Below, one piece after another: positions 45,709 through 59,039 of a stretch of DNA of 64,000 bases. This DNA comes from Parasponia andersonii. Taxonomy: Eukaryota; Streptophyta; Magnoliopsida; Rosales; Cannabaceae. Both the position numbers and the translations under genes were made by a program. The stretch's first letter is position 1. Every line of letters starts with the position of its first letter. The notes under the pieces are model-generated. The model had not been told where the DNA came from and ran no database searches. It worked only from the letters and a program-made list of their open reading frames with translations. Where the stretch lies: positions 306,710-370,709 of the forward strand of contig JXTB01000106.1 of assembly GCA_002914805.1 (NCBI GenBank), read 5' to 3'.

Positions 45709-47353
45709 TGACTAGTTCAAATTAATAAAGTCTTTTCCCAAGTGTAAGAGTGCCAAAGTAATAAATTACTCAGTAAGGCTGAGGTTGATCTATAAAAAGG
45801 TTAGTGAATAATACAAGACCACAACATATATATTACAAGAATAAAAACAATGGGGGAAAGTATATTGTAGGATAATTATAATAGTATGAGTCAAAGTGAC
45901 AGAATTATAATAATATAAAGTTGCAAAATTAACCAATTGCTAATATTAGGGTATCCACTCTTAGGTACACCAAATAAGTATAACCTAAGTTTTTTTGTCA
46001 CTCAGTTGGAATCCACACACAACAGAGGTAATAATCAGAAGATTAATCATTAAAGGTCCATTATTAGTTATTTATATGAATAGATTAGTTTTCTTAATTA
46101 TCTTCTTTGATAACGCTATCACTTGCAAATGTGATCAAGTATTCATGGTGCCACCTTATATCCACAACAAATCAAAATCCCTTCCTAGAACAACCAGTAC
46201 AAAAGAAATTAAGTATTTGTTGTACCAAAGATTGATTACAATAAATCAAGACCCATCATTAATAAGGAGGATATTAAGATTGATTAAGAAAATTAAGTAA
46301 CACATGTATAATAGTAATTAAAGGATATAAACAATGAAGCCCACCTAGATTTTATATTATACTTATCTTTTCTCCAAGAGATGCACCTTTTCAACTTAGC
46401 AACATGCATGATTAAGTAAACATGATGAAGAAAAACAGCAAGTATGAACACATCTTTAAACACAAAGCTCTTACTATTTTGAAGGCATAGCAAGATGATA
46501 ATAACATGAATAATAAGAGGAGAATAAAAGAGAGTGATTTTGATTTCAAACCAAGATGCCTCTTATGCCTAGCGTATGTATATATTTATAGGAAAAGCTT
46601 ATGAATACAAAGTCAAAATTTGTAGGCTAAGGATAAGTACAAGTTGGGAACTTGTTTTGGTAGATTACATCTCTCTAAAAGATGCATCTAGAACTCTATG
46701 TATTTGCCGACAAAGGTCTTGACTAAAGAAGAGAAAATGAAGTCTTATCTCTTAGGAGTCCTATACAACTAAATTGAATCTATTGGAGCTGTATTTCTTG
46801 AATTCGAGTAAAAAGAGTGAAGATAGGTTCTACTGAGTCAAAATTAGTTGTTGATCTTATTATCTAGAAAAATATGATCTTTTCACCCCGATTTTCACTC
46901 CTTTTAAATTATCACAAAGCACATATCATCTAGATCTTTTTGTCTACTTATCTATAGTATCAAGAATCACTCAATTTGAGATTCTATTGAGGTTAGAATG
47001 AGCCAAATATTAAAGGGTATCAAGCTAAATGTGAATACAGTCTAATTTGCAATGTTATCCATTTGAGACCTATTCTGAAGTAATCTAGGCAGATCTTGTA
47101 AATTGGGTTTAGTGAGAAATTGAGTCTAGAATCTAGAAGTTTAAGAATTGAATCAATCTCCCATATAGTTTAGGGGTAATTCTTGCTTTTATGTCTATAT
47201 CTAATTTTTATGTCTATATCTATAAATTAGGGGTAATTCTTACTTTTATACCTATTTTTATAAAACTGCTTTAAACTAGGTAATTTAATGGAATTATAAA
47301 TATATAATGATGATATAATACTATAATAAATATATACAATCAGATGTTCATCA
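45709..47353 (-). repeat. 5' LTR of element C
   Basis: 1645 bp, TGACTAGTTC...GATGTTCATCA on the plus strand, the mate of 28642-30279. The outside flank is CACTT. Transcription of the element would start here and run towards lower coordinates. Confidence 0.9.
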
Positions 47354-47358
47354 CACTT

Positions 47359-48463
47359 AGTTCCATTTGCCAGCGTCACCGCAAAGCATCGACAGTGGGT
47401 TAAGAGTTGGACAAGACTCAAATCTATCAAGTCAATGAATGAGTCCAGAAGGTCCATCGGTTTGGGTTTTCCATCGTATGGTGTGATCAGGTTATCTTGA
47501 AACCATGTGAGAGTGGCGTGTCAAGGATTGCAGTTGAGAAGGGTAAATATTCACTTTCTACCTAATATTCCTATTGTGCCATGAGATGGTTCAACTCGTT
47601 CCTCATGCAAACTATCTCTTTGGCAAATGGCATCTCTCTACTAGGTGTAGTTGTGGTTGAGCTTTTGCTGGTCGTGGTCATCAAGGAACTTTCTCTTTAG
47701 CGGTTTACTTGGTCTTGCAAATTGCATTTTTGACCAAAATTAGCAGCTCGTCCACGAACCCAGTTAAAGACACTTTGATATTAATTTGTTCGAGTTGTTT
47801 TAGCTCGCTGTCTGGGCAGTTCTCAGATTGTGATCAAAGTGTGGATTAGTTTTACCCACGCTCTTCGAGTTGTTCGGTTTTTTATGGGTGGTAAGATCTC
47901 ATTTAGATCATTGGTGCTCATGGTGCAGGATCCATTGAGAGTATGTCGTTCCTTGGTTTGAATGGAACAAACTCGCATGTTGCTGGGACCAGCTTCTGCC
48001 TTTAGCCCAATGAGCTGTTCTTAAACAACTGTTCACCCAATGAGATTTTCAAGCAAACTATGGATCAAGTGTACGGTGGCCTGCACAGTCCCAAGGATCT
48101 CTTCTTAGTAGAGTTGCCTGGCATGTAATTCTGCCAGATCTATAACTTTATCTTCTTCGGCCAGTGGCTCTTTGCTGGGGCACTGTCTTATCTCCATCTC
48201 ACAAGTTCCCTCAGAGGCTAAGCTCCAGGCAAGTTTCGGTAATTTTGCCACTGCTACAACAGTAATGCCGGCTTGAGAGCGAGTAGGCGGGTCCCTAGTA
48301 TAGGTGACTTGGGCTCTGGAGGTGGTATCATCTACCTATGAGTTATTTTGACATCTTGTTGCCACCATCTTCTGCAAGAATATTAGCTAGATAAGGAAAG
48401 ATTCAGTTGGGATCTTTTTGTTTTCTTTTTTTTACAATAGAGACACTTCTTCTACCACCAAAT
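47359..48463 (-). pseudogene. Gag N-terminal part of element B
   Basis: From about 48375 the minus strand reads MVATRCQNNS, then acidic and serine-rich sequence containing EEDKVIDLAELHARQLY, GNMRVCSIQ-like and ESSLMTTTSKSSTTTTPSRE segments. The MV-T-R start parallels the MVNTRNTT start of element A's gag. The sequence resumes exactly where the 28.64-kb piece stops if the CACTT duplication is counted once. It is heavily broken. Confidence 0.55.
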
Positions 48464-48972
48464 CATTAATACTAAACACTGGTACAATAAATTGACAATA
48501 AAACTAGTAAATGACAGTCAAATTATAGTGGTCCAACCAATGAATTAATTGACCTATGTCTATAATAAGAATAAATAGTGTTTATAAAAAAATCCAGATA
48601 TATCGAGAATACATATCTGAATATGGAGGCCAGATCCTTTTTTCAGTATTTTTTAGGGATCTCTTTACAGTTAAAAAAGTGTTATTTACTTTTGACAAAT
48701 GATAGTGGGACAAGAGTGGTTGTTAACAATGAGTTGGCATAGATCAGGAGTCGATGGAATGTCCTCTATATGCCTTGTTCAGTGTGTCGCACTATCTATT
48801 AAAATATAAATTTGAATTATTCCCTGACTAGAGGCAGCTCGCACAGACTATGGGGGAACTTGTGTACGCGAGCTGTCTGTATCACCTGATCAACTCGTCA
48901 GTTTTAACTTCTTCTCATCTAATGAGCTGCATAAATCACCTTGCTAGTGAAGTGATGAATTTCCTATGTAAC
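48464..48972 (-). repeat. LTR-like sequence of element B, right copy
   Basis: 48464-48700 pairs with 1622-1888. The outer edge is uncertain; CCTATGTAACA ending at 48973 is a candidate. On the internal side TACCACCAAAT (48453-48463) occupies the primer-site position relative to gag starting near 48375. The stretch includes GAGGCAGCTCGCACAGACTATGG near 48830, with no other recognisable content. Confidence 0.5.
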
Positions 48973-48973
48973 A

Positions 48974-51840
48974 TTTCATAAAGGTTGCTTTCTAAAGTTT
49001 ATTTGCTTTTTTCCCCTTTTGTTTTAGTTTTATCTCATTTTATTGTGGTTTAATTTATTTTTCATTTATATTGTTCTTTAGTAACAAGGATATGAGTGGC
49101 AATTTTATCTTTCAATAGCATAAATAACTCAAAATAGATGCAGAGGCTATGATCTTTTGAAAAATGTAATGTAAAACTTGGATGTATGACTTTGCAAAAC
49201 TTAAAATTTAAGGTTTAAATTGTAGAAAAATTCATACTCATGATATTTCCATTTATTTATCCATGTATTGTAGTGCGGATTTCTAATTAACAAAAATGTA
49301 ATTGCAAAGATTTTAAAGGGTAAAAATAGCAGCCCATTTTTTATGTCTTTTCTTTTCTTCCGTGTCCAAAGAGGGAGATGGGGTCAAGAGATGTCTAACC
49401 TCTTCATTTCTTCCCTCCCTCGTCCCTCCCTCATCTTTCTTGTTAAACAATAGATTTTGTCTCTCCTTTCATTTCCCTTCTTCATTTTATCAATCATTTC
49501 TACCAAACAAAGTGGTTTATAACAAGGCCATAATGGCATGTGACTGGTTTGTTCATTCATGATTAATTAATTTTGATACTACCATAATAAATCAAAAGGT
49601 TAAACTATTCTTCATGTTCATTTGACAAACAACTCTTGTATACTTGAAAGTATCAAAAGATTCCCTAATATTTCGAATCTTTGAACTTAAAAACAATCGA
49701 ATTATTATCTGAAAAAAAAAAAAAAAAAAAAAACCTATCCAATTACTCTCTCTAAGCATTTGAAAAGGGAAGCTTGTTTCATAGCTTTCAACTAAGCGGC
49801 AGACTCCAATCTCTTCTCAGACCCATAGCCCCCTACCAAGTATAATAAGGTACCTGATACTAATTACAAAAACGATAAAATATGTTAAAAAAACAAATTG
49901 ACAATTGGGCTAGGCCCGGGCTATGAGTAGTGCCAAATCAGGTCGGGCTAGATCCGAGCTAAATTTACCGGCGGCGGGCTGACCCATTCGGCCCAGCCCA
50001 TATTTGTGGCTCTACTGGCACCGCATGCTAATATGCTGCGCCGTCCATTTCTTTTGTTCTCTATTGACTCACCAACGCTAGCTCATAGTGGAGTACTCAT
50101 CAATCTGCTATTTTTTTTTTTATTTATTTATTGATTTACCTCCTGCGCCCTACACTTGCACACATATCACAAGAATGTTTTCTTTTATTTATTCAATTAT
50201 CCACCCATCACATGCTACTATGCAGAGCACTCAACTTTTTACTTTCCTTTGTCATTATTATATCAATCACCCACTACATGAATGCAACTCATCTTCTATT
50301 GTACACCACCTGCACAATATTCTTTATTAAAGCTTCTTTTCTTAGATATACATAAAGGGAGGAAAAATCCACGTCCACGTCCTAATGCTTAAGGTGGGCT
50401 TTCATCCAATTATAATGACATCCAAATGGGCCTCCATCTTATTCCCTTGATTATAGGCTGCGAAAATAATCATTTCGGAGTTATCTTTATAAAAATATCA
50501 CTTTTAGAAATAAGAATCACAAACATGATACAATGTTTAATATCCTTATTAATTACCAATTTCAACTTAATATTTCCATAAATACACCATTGTTATCATT
50601 CTCAAAGTGACATTTTTGTGTCCTAATCAACCCTGATTCAAATACTCTTCTTTCTTTTGAGATCTTAGCACAATTGCTTTTGGCTAATGGCCTCTTGCTA
50701 CGTGGCAAGTAGGTCTTTCGAGCCTCTCTTAAAGATAAGTACGAATAGGAATTTTTCAAACACACTTCTAAAATGGGGCTGCAGGGTTAAACAACCCGAA
50801 ATGCAGGGTTGTAAATCATTAGGTATTTTAATATCCANAAGAAAAGCCTATAAAGCCTTAATAAACCCTAAGGAGGGCTATAGGTTTGGCAGGAATGTTT
50901 GGTTCTGTGTTAGGTCGGGAGAGAAGAAAGTAATAAAAACATTGAAGTCCCTTCTTATCTAATCTGACTAAACATCTTGAACTAATTTTATCCTTGTATT
51001 CAGACAGAGACAAAAGATAATATTCAAAATTAAGCTATGAGATGGTTGGACAAAAAAGACAGCATTCCAAGGCTTATTTCATAGTTTGCATTTCTAAAAA
51101 ACAAAAATAGTTCCACAGCAAATTTTGGTAGAAATCTGCTATGAATTTAAAACCATTCTCCAAAGCTGTTGCTGACTAATTGTGTGTGCATTCAGCATTC
51201 CATGAAACGCCATTGTTCTCTCTTGACCCAACACACCTATTTCCTACGGTAAAGAGGAACTTTTTAAAATAATTTTGTTCTAATTTTTTTATTTAGTTTT
51301 TTTCCAAAAAAAATTATTTTCTTCTTTCATTTAGCTACATGGATAGAGTTAGGTCAAGATGCTCACTCCTACTATAAGAAAGGCATCTCAGTCTTTTTAC
51401 TATTTCCCCCCTAATTTCACATGCTGTGAGGTCCAAAGTAATTTGAAAATAGTTAAAAGGGTAGCTATATTGCGACCCTTCATTTTTTTCTCTACCTACC
51501 CCTTCTAATTAATTAGTTATTTACAAAAGTATCTTATTATAAATTACATACATGTTTTCATATAATATTAAACAGTGAAATCCTATTTCTTAACACAGCC
51601 CTTCCATATAAAAGAAAATTAGATTATTTTCTTATTTCTCGAGTCTATACCCTAATGGAGTCTGTATTTATTTTTGAAAGAATACTGAATCCTATTATTA
51701 TTCACTAATTATATAAAAGGCAAAACTAAAAATAGAAAATATAATCTTTTGTTTAATTGGTATGCACATTTACTTAAAACATTATACGTATACAATTTCT
51801 TTATAAGTGTTTTGTTTTGTTTGTTTAAGGATAATTGATA
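48974..51840. other. Intergenic DNA without recognised genes
   Basis: No supported gene. A (A)22 run is at about 49711-49732. A GC-rich patch at about 49905-50010 reads GGGCTAGGCCCGGGCTATG and GGCGGGCTGACCCATTCGG, a composition found in many plant interspersed repeats and out of place in this AT-rich setting. A single ambiguous base (N) is at 50838. Open frames at 49362-49562, 50088-50355 and 50687-50962 have no recognisable domain and low-complexity composition. Confidence 0.5.
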
Positions 51841-53322
51841 CAGTAGCTTAGACTTAGAGGATGAGGTGGTCTTTTCAAGATTCTCATTCAACTCTTTGCC
51901 ACTTCAAAGTGTTTAGCTTTGCATTCCTCTTTTTTGCCACTTTTTGGATTAAGCTCTATGTTGCTAGGCAGAGTACCTTGAGGATAGTTATTGATAGCCT
52001 CTATAAGTTGGCTCATTTGCACTTCGCGATTTCTAATGGAGACCACTTGATTTTGAAAGAGAGCATCAATCTTGCTCATGAATTACTCACTCTTGGTCAC
52101 ATATTGAGCTATCAAGTCTTAAAAGACGATCTCTTTTCTTGGACCAGTGGTTGTTAAGGAAAACCCAATGGATAAATTGGTCTATTGTTAGATAAAGATA
52201 AAGGCCCTTGATTCTTGATTTTTGCTCCATGAGAAGTTAGGATGATTCTTCTAACTTGTATTGTAAAACTTGAAATGAGGTCTGTTTTGTTGCTTATTGT
52301 AGTTGGCAACAAATCAGACTGTCTCTAAGTTGTTAGGGCATCTTTTTTTGGTATAATTTGCACCATCACACACCACAAATAGACTTTAAGTAACATGTAT
52401 ACCGAAGGTATCAAACCTTTTGTTCAAGTCGGCCAATTGTGCAAAAATGGCAATGGTAGTATTGACATCATGTATACCACCGGTCTTCTTAGCCAACACT
52501 CTTTTTGATGACCATTAATAGTTATTGGAGGCCATTTCTTCAAGTAAGTAGTATGCTAGAGCGACATCTATAGTTTATTTGTAGAACTATCTAAACTATT
52601 AAAAAAAAGTATGCTCTTGAAGCCATTTTAGAATTCCATGGTGAGGGCATCTTCTAAGCAAGTCCTTATGCCTCTCTCAAGTCTCATAAAGTGACTCGGA
52701 ATCATATTGTATAAATGAGGTAATGTCATTTCTTATCTTTGTTAGTGGGAAAAATTTAGCAAGAAACTTTTGGGTATGATCTACCCATGTGGTGATAAAA
52801 CCCAATGGTAGAGAGCCTAGCCAACTCTTTGCCTTATCCTGGAATAGGAAAGGAAAGATTCTAAGACAGATAGCAGCATCACTAAATTCATTATGTTTGA
52901 ATACATCACATATCTCCAAGAAGTTTGCAAGATGGATCATTTGGATGATTGTTGTCTTAATTTCAAAATTATTAGCTTGTACTATTGGCCTCTGAATGCT
53001 AGAGTGGATCACCTCCACTAATGGCATGACGTAGTCCCTCAACATCCTTGGTTCACCCTAATTCGGTTGCTCTTAAATATTTTTCCCTTGCTTGGCCATG
53101 TTGGCATAACTAGATAAAGCTTAAGCTTTCTCTTTACGAAGTCTTCTAAGAGTTCTTTCAATTTCCAAATCAAGAGGAATAAGTTCCAAGCATTGAATCT
53201 TCGCATATAAAAGCAAAATAGTACGTAAAATTAAAAAAAAAAAAGGTTTCAACTAAAATTAGAATCACTTAACATTTATATTAGCAAAGATATAGTGCCA
53301 TAATCCCTGACAACGTCGCTAA
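51841..53322 (-). pseudogene. Gag remnant of a second Athila-like element (E)
   Basis: The minus strand shows MLRDYVMPLVEVIHSSIQRP, HLANFLEICDVFKHNEFSDA and FLFQDKAKSWLGSLPLGFIT (53045-52800), then TRIRNDITSFIQYDSE-like sequence. Near the left edge are QMSQLIEAINNYPQGTLPSN and KKEECKAKHFEVAKS (52020-51890). These are classic Athila gag landmarks. The plus-strand TCCCTGACAACGTCGCTA at 53305-53322 is the complement of a tRNA-Asp primer site. Only gag, primer site and LTR sequence are recognised. The element is broken. Confidence 0.85.
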
Positions 53323-56300
53323 AAACTTGTTGTGTGTTTATTAATACCACTGAATTGTAAGTGCACAATGTTAATTTCAAGTAATAAAATGATGAGTTAA
53401 GTATCATCCATGGAGATTGCTACTATCTCAATGCTAATTATTAAAATTGTAATAATTCTAAAATTATCCAAACACTGAAGATGATAAAGATTTTTAAGTA
53501 AACTAAGAATGTAAAAAGACAATTGAAAAGCAAGTGAAAATATGTCTAAATTCAATAGAAAAAGAGCCTAGAAATGCTAGCTACCCAATCTCTCTTACTG
53601 TGTTTTTTTACCTCTCTTTCCTTCTAATTAATTTAACTAAATTGTTATTAATCAAATTAGCTAATGTATTTGCAAGTTTCTTCCGTCATCATGCAAGTAT
53701 TTTTACTCCAACCAATCTACTATATTCCTATGAGGATAAAATTGAACGCAATCACTAAGAGCAAATATCCTTAGTGGTTACATATACTAATTAGGTATAT
53801 TCCTATCCTAATTGAATATATGTTTTTCTATCTAAAGCTAAATATACAACTTAGTTTCCATTCTAACATATATTTCCAAAAAATCAAACTAGTCAGTGGC
53901 TAAGTAACTCGTAGCATTAAATATAAGATAGAGAAACTAAGTAATTTTAGGCAATTAGAAGTAGAAAATAGAGCAATAGGCACAATATCACGAAGTTGGT
54001 TCACATAGCAATTTTACATAAAAGAGACTTAGCTCATAGTAAAAATAGAGAGAACAATAATATCCAAATAAAATTTCATTGAACAATAAGAATAATCAAG
54101 AAAGGAGAAGAGTTTGAGAATAAAACTAGTCAGTAGATTGATGTTTTTATAATATTTGAGAGTTGGAATCCTTCAATAGATGATACAATGAGCTCTAATG
54201 AAATCTTCTCTAATTTTCACCATTAATTTTCTCTCACAAAACTAGAAATTTAAAATAAAACTTCACAATTTTTTTTCCCTCTCACGACAACAACATTATC
54301 CTTTTATAACACCAAATTATAACACGTTCTAAAAAGTGTGACTAAATTTAAAAATTTTACGCGCATATAGAGAGAAGCTTTTTCCTTGCTTTTAAAATTA
54401 AGACTATTTCGCGCCCAACTCATCTCATTTCAGGAAAAGAAAATTGAGAGAAAAATCTCCAACAATTCTCTCTCTCTAGAAACCTTGTATATTCTCTCAT
54501 GGCCGACTAACCAAAGTCCCTTGCTTCCTAACCAAAACCTATCCCAATCGGTGGCCATGGATCATCGACGAGGCTGAGATGGTGAAATATGAGAACCAGT
54601 CGCTGCCATGGAAGTGCGAGAACTATCAAGCTCATCATGGAGCTCTGCAACAACAAGCATTTAACGTTGATTCATGATTAGCCAATCTTCTTTTTCTTCT
54701 ACAATATTAATCAACATATTGTTTGTGATTTTGCTTTTTTCCTCAAAATTCGATCTCTGAAATTTGGTGTCTGTGATTTTGTACTCCTAGCTTTGGATTC
54801 CGAATCTAAAATTGGGGTTTTTGATTAATTTCTGGTCTTCAAAATTAGGATTTTATAAACCTAGCTTTGATTTTGAATCTGGAAATTTTGAGTTTTTGAT
54901 TAATTTAGGTTGTTTTACTATCTAAAATTGGGGTTTGATTAATTTAGGGTCTCCGGAATTGGGTTTCTTGATTCCGCGCTACTTCCTTCTGCATAATTGT
55001 GTGGTTGGATCTTTTGAATAACTTGGGAGACTCAGAGTATAACAGGCTTTGTGAAATAACTATTGATTTGTGATATAGTCTCTTGTTACATTCAACCACA
55101 TATGGCAATGTAATTCATATAAACAGCATTCTTTTTGCTAGCTTTTAATGATTTTTGTTCTCCTTCTTTAAATAAGTAAGGAGCATATATTATCCTGTAG
55201 TATATGTTTCGGATTGGGAAAAGAACAGAAATTAAGGCTAACATTACTTAGACCAGGCATTTCCATATTGTGATGTTCAATTGTAAATAAATTCACACAT
55301 AGCATGTAAATCGTACTAAGATGTTTTTTTATCATCAGATGAACACGTGACTATGTACGTCTATGAATCCAAAAGCCCATGTCAAGATCCACTTTTAGAA
55401 AGAAATGTTGTATAAGAAAAGTTCTTTGTTGAATGTAAACTTGGTATTTTTGACCGTTGCAGCAATCTGCATTTTAGAAAGTTAAATTACCTGAACAAGA
55501 TCATTATCGTTTATATTGGTCTCTTCCTCCAAAGCATTTATCAATGTTTTTCCTTTGAAGAGTGTCTATAGTAATTTTGGACTAAGAAATCTGTCCTTCA
55601 GCTAGCATTTGATAGTTTTGTTCTGTATCTGAAACTTTATTTCTGGTTAATGTATTTTAGCTTCCAATTAGGTGGCTTTAGCCATAGTTGCAAACTTTAT
55701 TAATGCTCTAGAGTGTATGCAAGAGTTTGAATGTACTTTTTGATAGCCTTCTTCTTAGCTATTGTTTGATGTTTACCTCAATAGTAGGAACTATATCAGT
55801 ATGTGTGTTTTTATTGATTCTATAATTACAATATTTTTGTGTGATAATAGCTATTCACTTTCTATAAGATGCAATAGGTTGATGCGAGTTGCTTGCTTTG
55901 TTCTTTGAATATATGTTGCAGGTTAATGAGGACAGTAATGATGAAGTTGCTTTTGACAGAGTTTTTTTTTTTTTTTTTCAATTGAAATATACTGCAAGTT
56001 CTATAGTTGAATAAGGTATTTATGGGATGCATTATTTTTGGTCAGAAAGTCTCCATTGGTCCTGAAATAGTTGTTTGTGCCTAGAGCCCACCATAATATT
56101 CAAGGACAATATCTTGGTGTGTGCAGGATGCTTTGGCTTAAGCTTTCAAATATTTGGAACTTTTAGATGGGGTGAACCATTGTTAGCTTCAGAAATCACA
56201 CTTACGGTTATATGTGTGTGTAAATAAGAATTGACAGAACCTAGCTGTGAAAACTTAAAAAATTTCTATAATTTGCATCACAAATGAGAGCACCATCTTC

Positions 56301-56865
56301 TTACTTCTTTTGGGTTGAATGACCAAAAAATAAAGACAAAATAGAGTCACACGCGACTAACTCCTTCATTGGGCTTCTCTTGAGTTAATGCTAAAAACAT
56401 TTTTTCTTTTCCTGCTTAACTGAACTTGGTATTTATTAGATTTTTTGCGGTGGAAACTACTGCTCTTTATTCATGATGTTTTGGTGTAAAATATTTCGAC
56501 TTCTCTGACTAGATTTTAATTGTGTTATGTGCTAGATTTGTATTGTTAAGAAGTTAACCCAGGATGTTATTTCAAGGTATTCTTATAATTAGTTTTCTCA
56601 ATTAATTTTGTGATTTGTAATGTTGGCTACAATTTCAGGTTTAACTTTAAGAACTTGGCTAAATATTTATTTTATTGCACTCAAGATCGTGAATTCCTAT
56701 TTCAGTTTTTGAAGAGAAACAGAGGAAAAAACAGGGCACGCTTGGCAACAAACCAAGGGTTGCTATTTATTCAAGAGACTTATGAGCAAAACACCCTGAA
56801 TTTTGTATATGCATTAAATCTTAAAGGCTTTTATGACTTATGTGATGACTTTATCTAATCTTATT

Positions 56866-58722
56866 ATAAGTGGGGAGCCATGCAGCGGTGCTATTGTACA
56901 AGACTCTGCCAGCTTCGACAATGGAACAGACGATGGTGAACATTCAACCCCTTCATCAAATGCGACTTCTCTTTCAACAACAACTCCTTTTGCCACATTA
57001 CTCATCTGTATGTCATCTCTAAATTGACCCTATAACCATGTATATGAGTCTATCATATTATGACCATATTACATAGGTTAATTAATCAAGATATGATAAG
57101 AGTTTTTTATTTTCTACCTTTAGTTAAGCTTAATTTTTTATTAAGTTACTTAAAACATTTCCTCCAGGCAACTGAAATAGTGCATCGCAATATGCCAACT
57201 TTAATTTTATGATTTTTGCTATTGGTGATTATCAAAACTTGTTTATAGGAAAGTTTAGGCAATAAATGTGGGTGGTCCAATTCTAGAAGAGCTATGGACT
57301 CTGTCCTTCCTCTTCAATCTGTACGAGTTTTCTTGAACATTTCTATTGATCTCTTCTCTTCTCAACTTTAGGTACCAATGTTACTATTATTATTTTTGAT
57401 CAAATATGGTAAACTAACACTAGCATATAAATTTGGTTGTAGGAATGGGGCTCAGAATTTCTTGACAGGGCTTTATTTCTCCATCAATTAGAAACCTCAG
57501 TAGCATGCAGTTTCTGTAAGCCTACTTAAAACTTGAGCTTATAACTAACAAGACAATATATATTATCTTACTCCTGTTCTTATTTTATTAATATTTATTT
57601 TTTGGTATTTTTGGTATTTTTTTTGGTTGGCTGTCGTCAGGAGCTTTGGCACAAACTCACTATCGGGGGAGATACCAAAGAAAGTGGGACAACTTACTGA
57701 GCTAATATCTTTGTAGGTTACAAGCAATGTCAAATTCCAATGGTCCTTATTATATTTTTCCAATGTATTCTGAAATTTTCGTTGTCCACTCCAATCATAT
57801 TCTTGTTATCTGTTTTTTCACAGTTAATGGTACAATTGACATTGCCTAATTTTGAAGGTCCTTTGAAGCAAGCAACTTCTTTGGTCCTCTATCATCAGAG
57901 CTATGGAATTTATCCAAATTACAACAACTGTAAGTTTGTTACATTACATGTCTTTCCCTCTTTCTAATCTTGAAAGATTTCTATCCTTTAAATAGATTCT
58001 TGGCATAAATTGTGACTACGGTTCTATTGAGTCTTAATGTTAATAGTCTTTTCTTACATGAACTCCTTTGAAATTTGACTTTTGTCTTATTCTGATTCCT
58101 CTGTTCTTTCCTTGTTTATTGGATAGTTACATTGATAGTTCAAACAACTTGTTGTGAGCACCATGCCTAATAGTTACTTTCATATTTTGTTTCTTGGATG
58201 CAGTAACTTAGTTGGAAAATTCACAATAGATAGTTCAAACAAGTGATTCTCCCCTAAGTTTTCTTAAAAAATTTCCTTCATGTTGATCTTTGTTGTACCT
58301 AGGTGACTAGCTACTGCTTTAAGTTCTTTTCTCTAAATTTATTTCTTGTTTGCTTTCAGTGCTCTTCTTTCCGTGTTGAACTGTCTTCAAAGGAATTGTA
58401 GGGTGAATTTCCCCTGCAATCAAGGTAGTCCCATATGTAAGTACATTTGAATACCTTTGTTATTTTCTTTATTTACTTCAAATGAGGTTTATCATCATAG
58501 AAAACGTTATGACCTGTCTTCCAATTTCACTCATTAGTATACAGTACTTCATGAAATTGATTCAAACAGTTCGATCATTGTCCTTTTTGAAATGTGCTAA
58601 TGAGAAAATCTTTTCCGAACCTTTTAAGCTAAATGCCTTGTTTTGTTGTATAAATATTGGTTTGCAGATTCTAGTTTTGGGATTAATTCTAGTGGTTCTC
58701 AAATTACATCTTCTAATTTTTT
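56866..58722 (+). pseudogene. LRR-VIII receptor-like kinase fragment (LRR and malectin start, no kinase)
   Basis: Exon-like pieces occur in family order. First is the pre-LRR region SGEPCSGAIVQDSASFDNG and, in another frame, FNPFIKCDFSFNNNSFCHIT (56866-57010). LRR exons follow: GGPILEELWTLSFLFNL (about 57265-57320), SPSIRNLSSMQFL (57475-57517), SFGTNSLSGEIPKKVGQLTE (57640-57715) and NFFGPLSSELWNLSKLQQL (57870-57930, followed by GTAAG). A YIDSSNN piece is near 58132 and the malectin start LNCLQRN with NFPCNQGSP near 58378-58430; FGINSSGSQITSS is at 58677-58716. Several exons end in GT donors with intron-sized gaps. Frameshifts occur in the first and third exons. Transmembrane and kinase parts are absent. 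The intact family are plasma-membrane receptors; this copy cannot act as one. Confidence 0.82.
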
Positions 58723-59039
58723 TTAAACATTGGAATTATTAAATTATTCTAATAAATACTTTGTTGATATATTTCTTTTTGTAATGTACCTCTAAGAAAT
58801 GAAGGGAGAATATAAAGGATTGAAGATCATGCCGGAGAAAGATAGTCGTACAGTTTTGGATTTGATTGGCAAGATATTTGGATTTTATTGGATTTTGTGT
58901 TCACTTGTGAAATGATCCATCCATTTATGTTTTGTTTATTTGAAATAAAATATTGTATATTGAACTACACATATTGATGTCATTCTAGCATAATGGGTTT
59001 ATGAGTTCTATTGACAATTATAAATTTTATATGAATGTT

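Larger units (their letters stand above)
28637..47358 (-). mobile_element. Athila-like Ty3/gypsy element C carrying a LOG gene copy, nested in element B
   Basis: The element proper is 28642-47353 (18.7 kb including the 7-kb element D), flanked by CACTT at 28637-28641 and 47354-47358. LTRs are about 1.64 kb. Minus-strand order is gag, protease, reverse transcriptase, RNase H and integrase, then an unrecognised frame, a LOG gene copy and about 1.25 kb of non-coding sequence. A primer site beside the 5' LTR resembles the tRNA-Asp site used by Athila. A sampled 250 bp of the LTRs shows about 14% divergence, so this is one of the older inserts. It is broken at well over ten places. Confidence 0.9.
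1622..48972 (-). mobile_element. Old Ty3/gypsy Tat-lineage element (B), host of the nested stack
   Basis: Minus-strand remnants in the expected order run across 47 kb and are separated only by younger insertions: LTR-like sequence (48464-48972), gag (48.4-47.35 and 28.64-27.94 kb), protease and reverse transcriptase (27.9-26.28 kb), integrase (21.7-20.44 kb), an antisense accessory gene (19.9-13.47 kb) and LTR-like sequence (1622-1888). Clean target duplications around three of the inserts confirm that flanking pieces were once adjacent. Removing insertions A, copia 1, copia 2 and C leaves roughly 7.5 kb of native sequence. The element is heavily broken (dozens of breaks) and is older than everything inside it. 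The outer ends are inferred from the similarity of the two LTR-like stretches; no target duplication was found. Confidence 0.65.

Noticed and set aside
49362-50355. Several open frames of 60-80 codons
   Set aside because: Low-complexity translations of T-rich DNA and overlapping frames with no similarity I recognise.
50687-50962. Open frame spanning an ambiguous base
   Set aside because: It contains an N at 50838, has no recognisable domain, and the reading depends on that base.
51861-52157. 98-codon plus-strand frame
   Set aside because: Opposite strand of the Athila gag of element E, where QMSQLIEAINNYPQGTLPSN is clearly the real frame.
53331-54285. Possible host gene with introns
   Set aside because: The stretch joins an Athila primer site and resumes after the 5-kb insert as Athila-like LTR sequence, so it is better explained as LTR.
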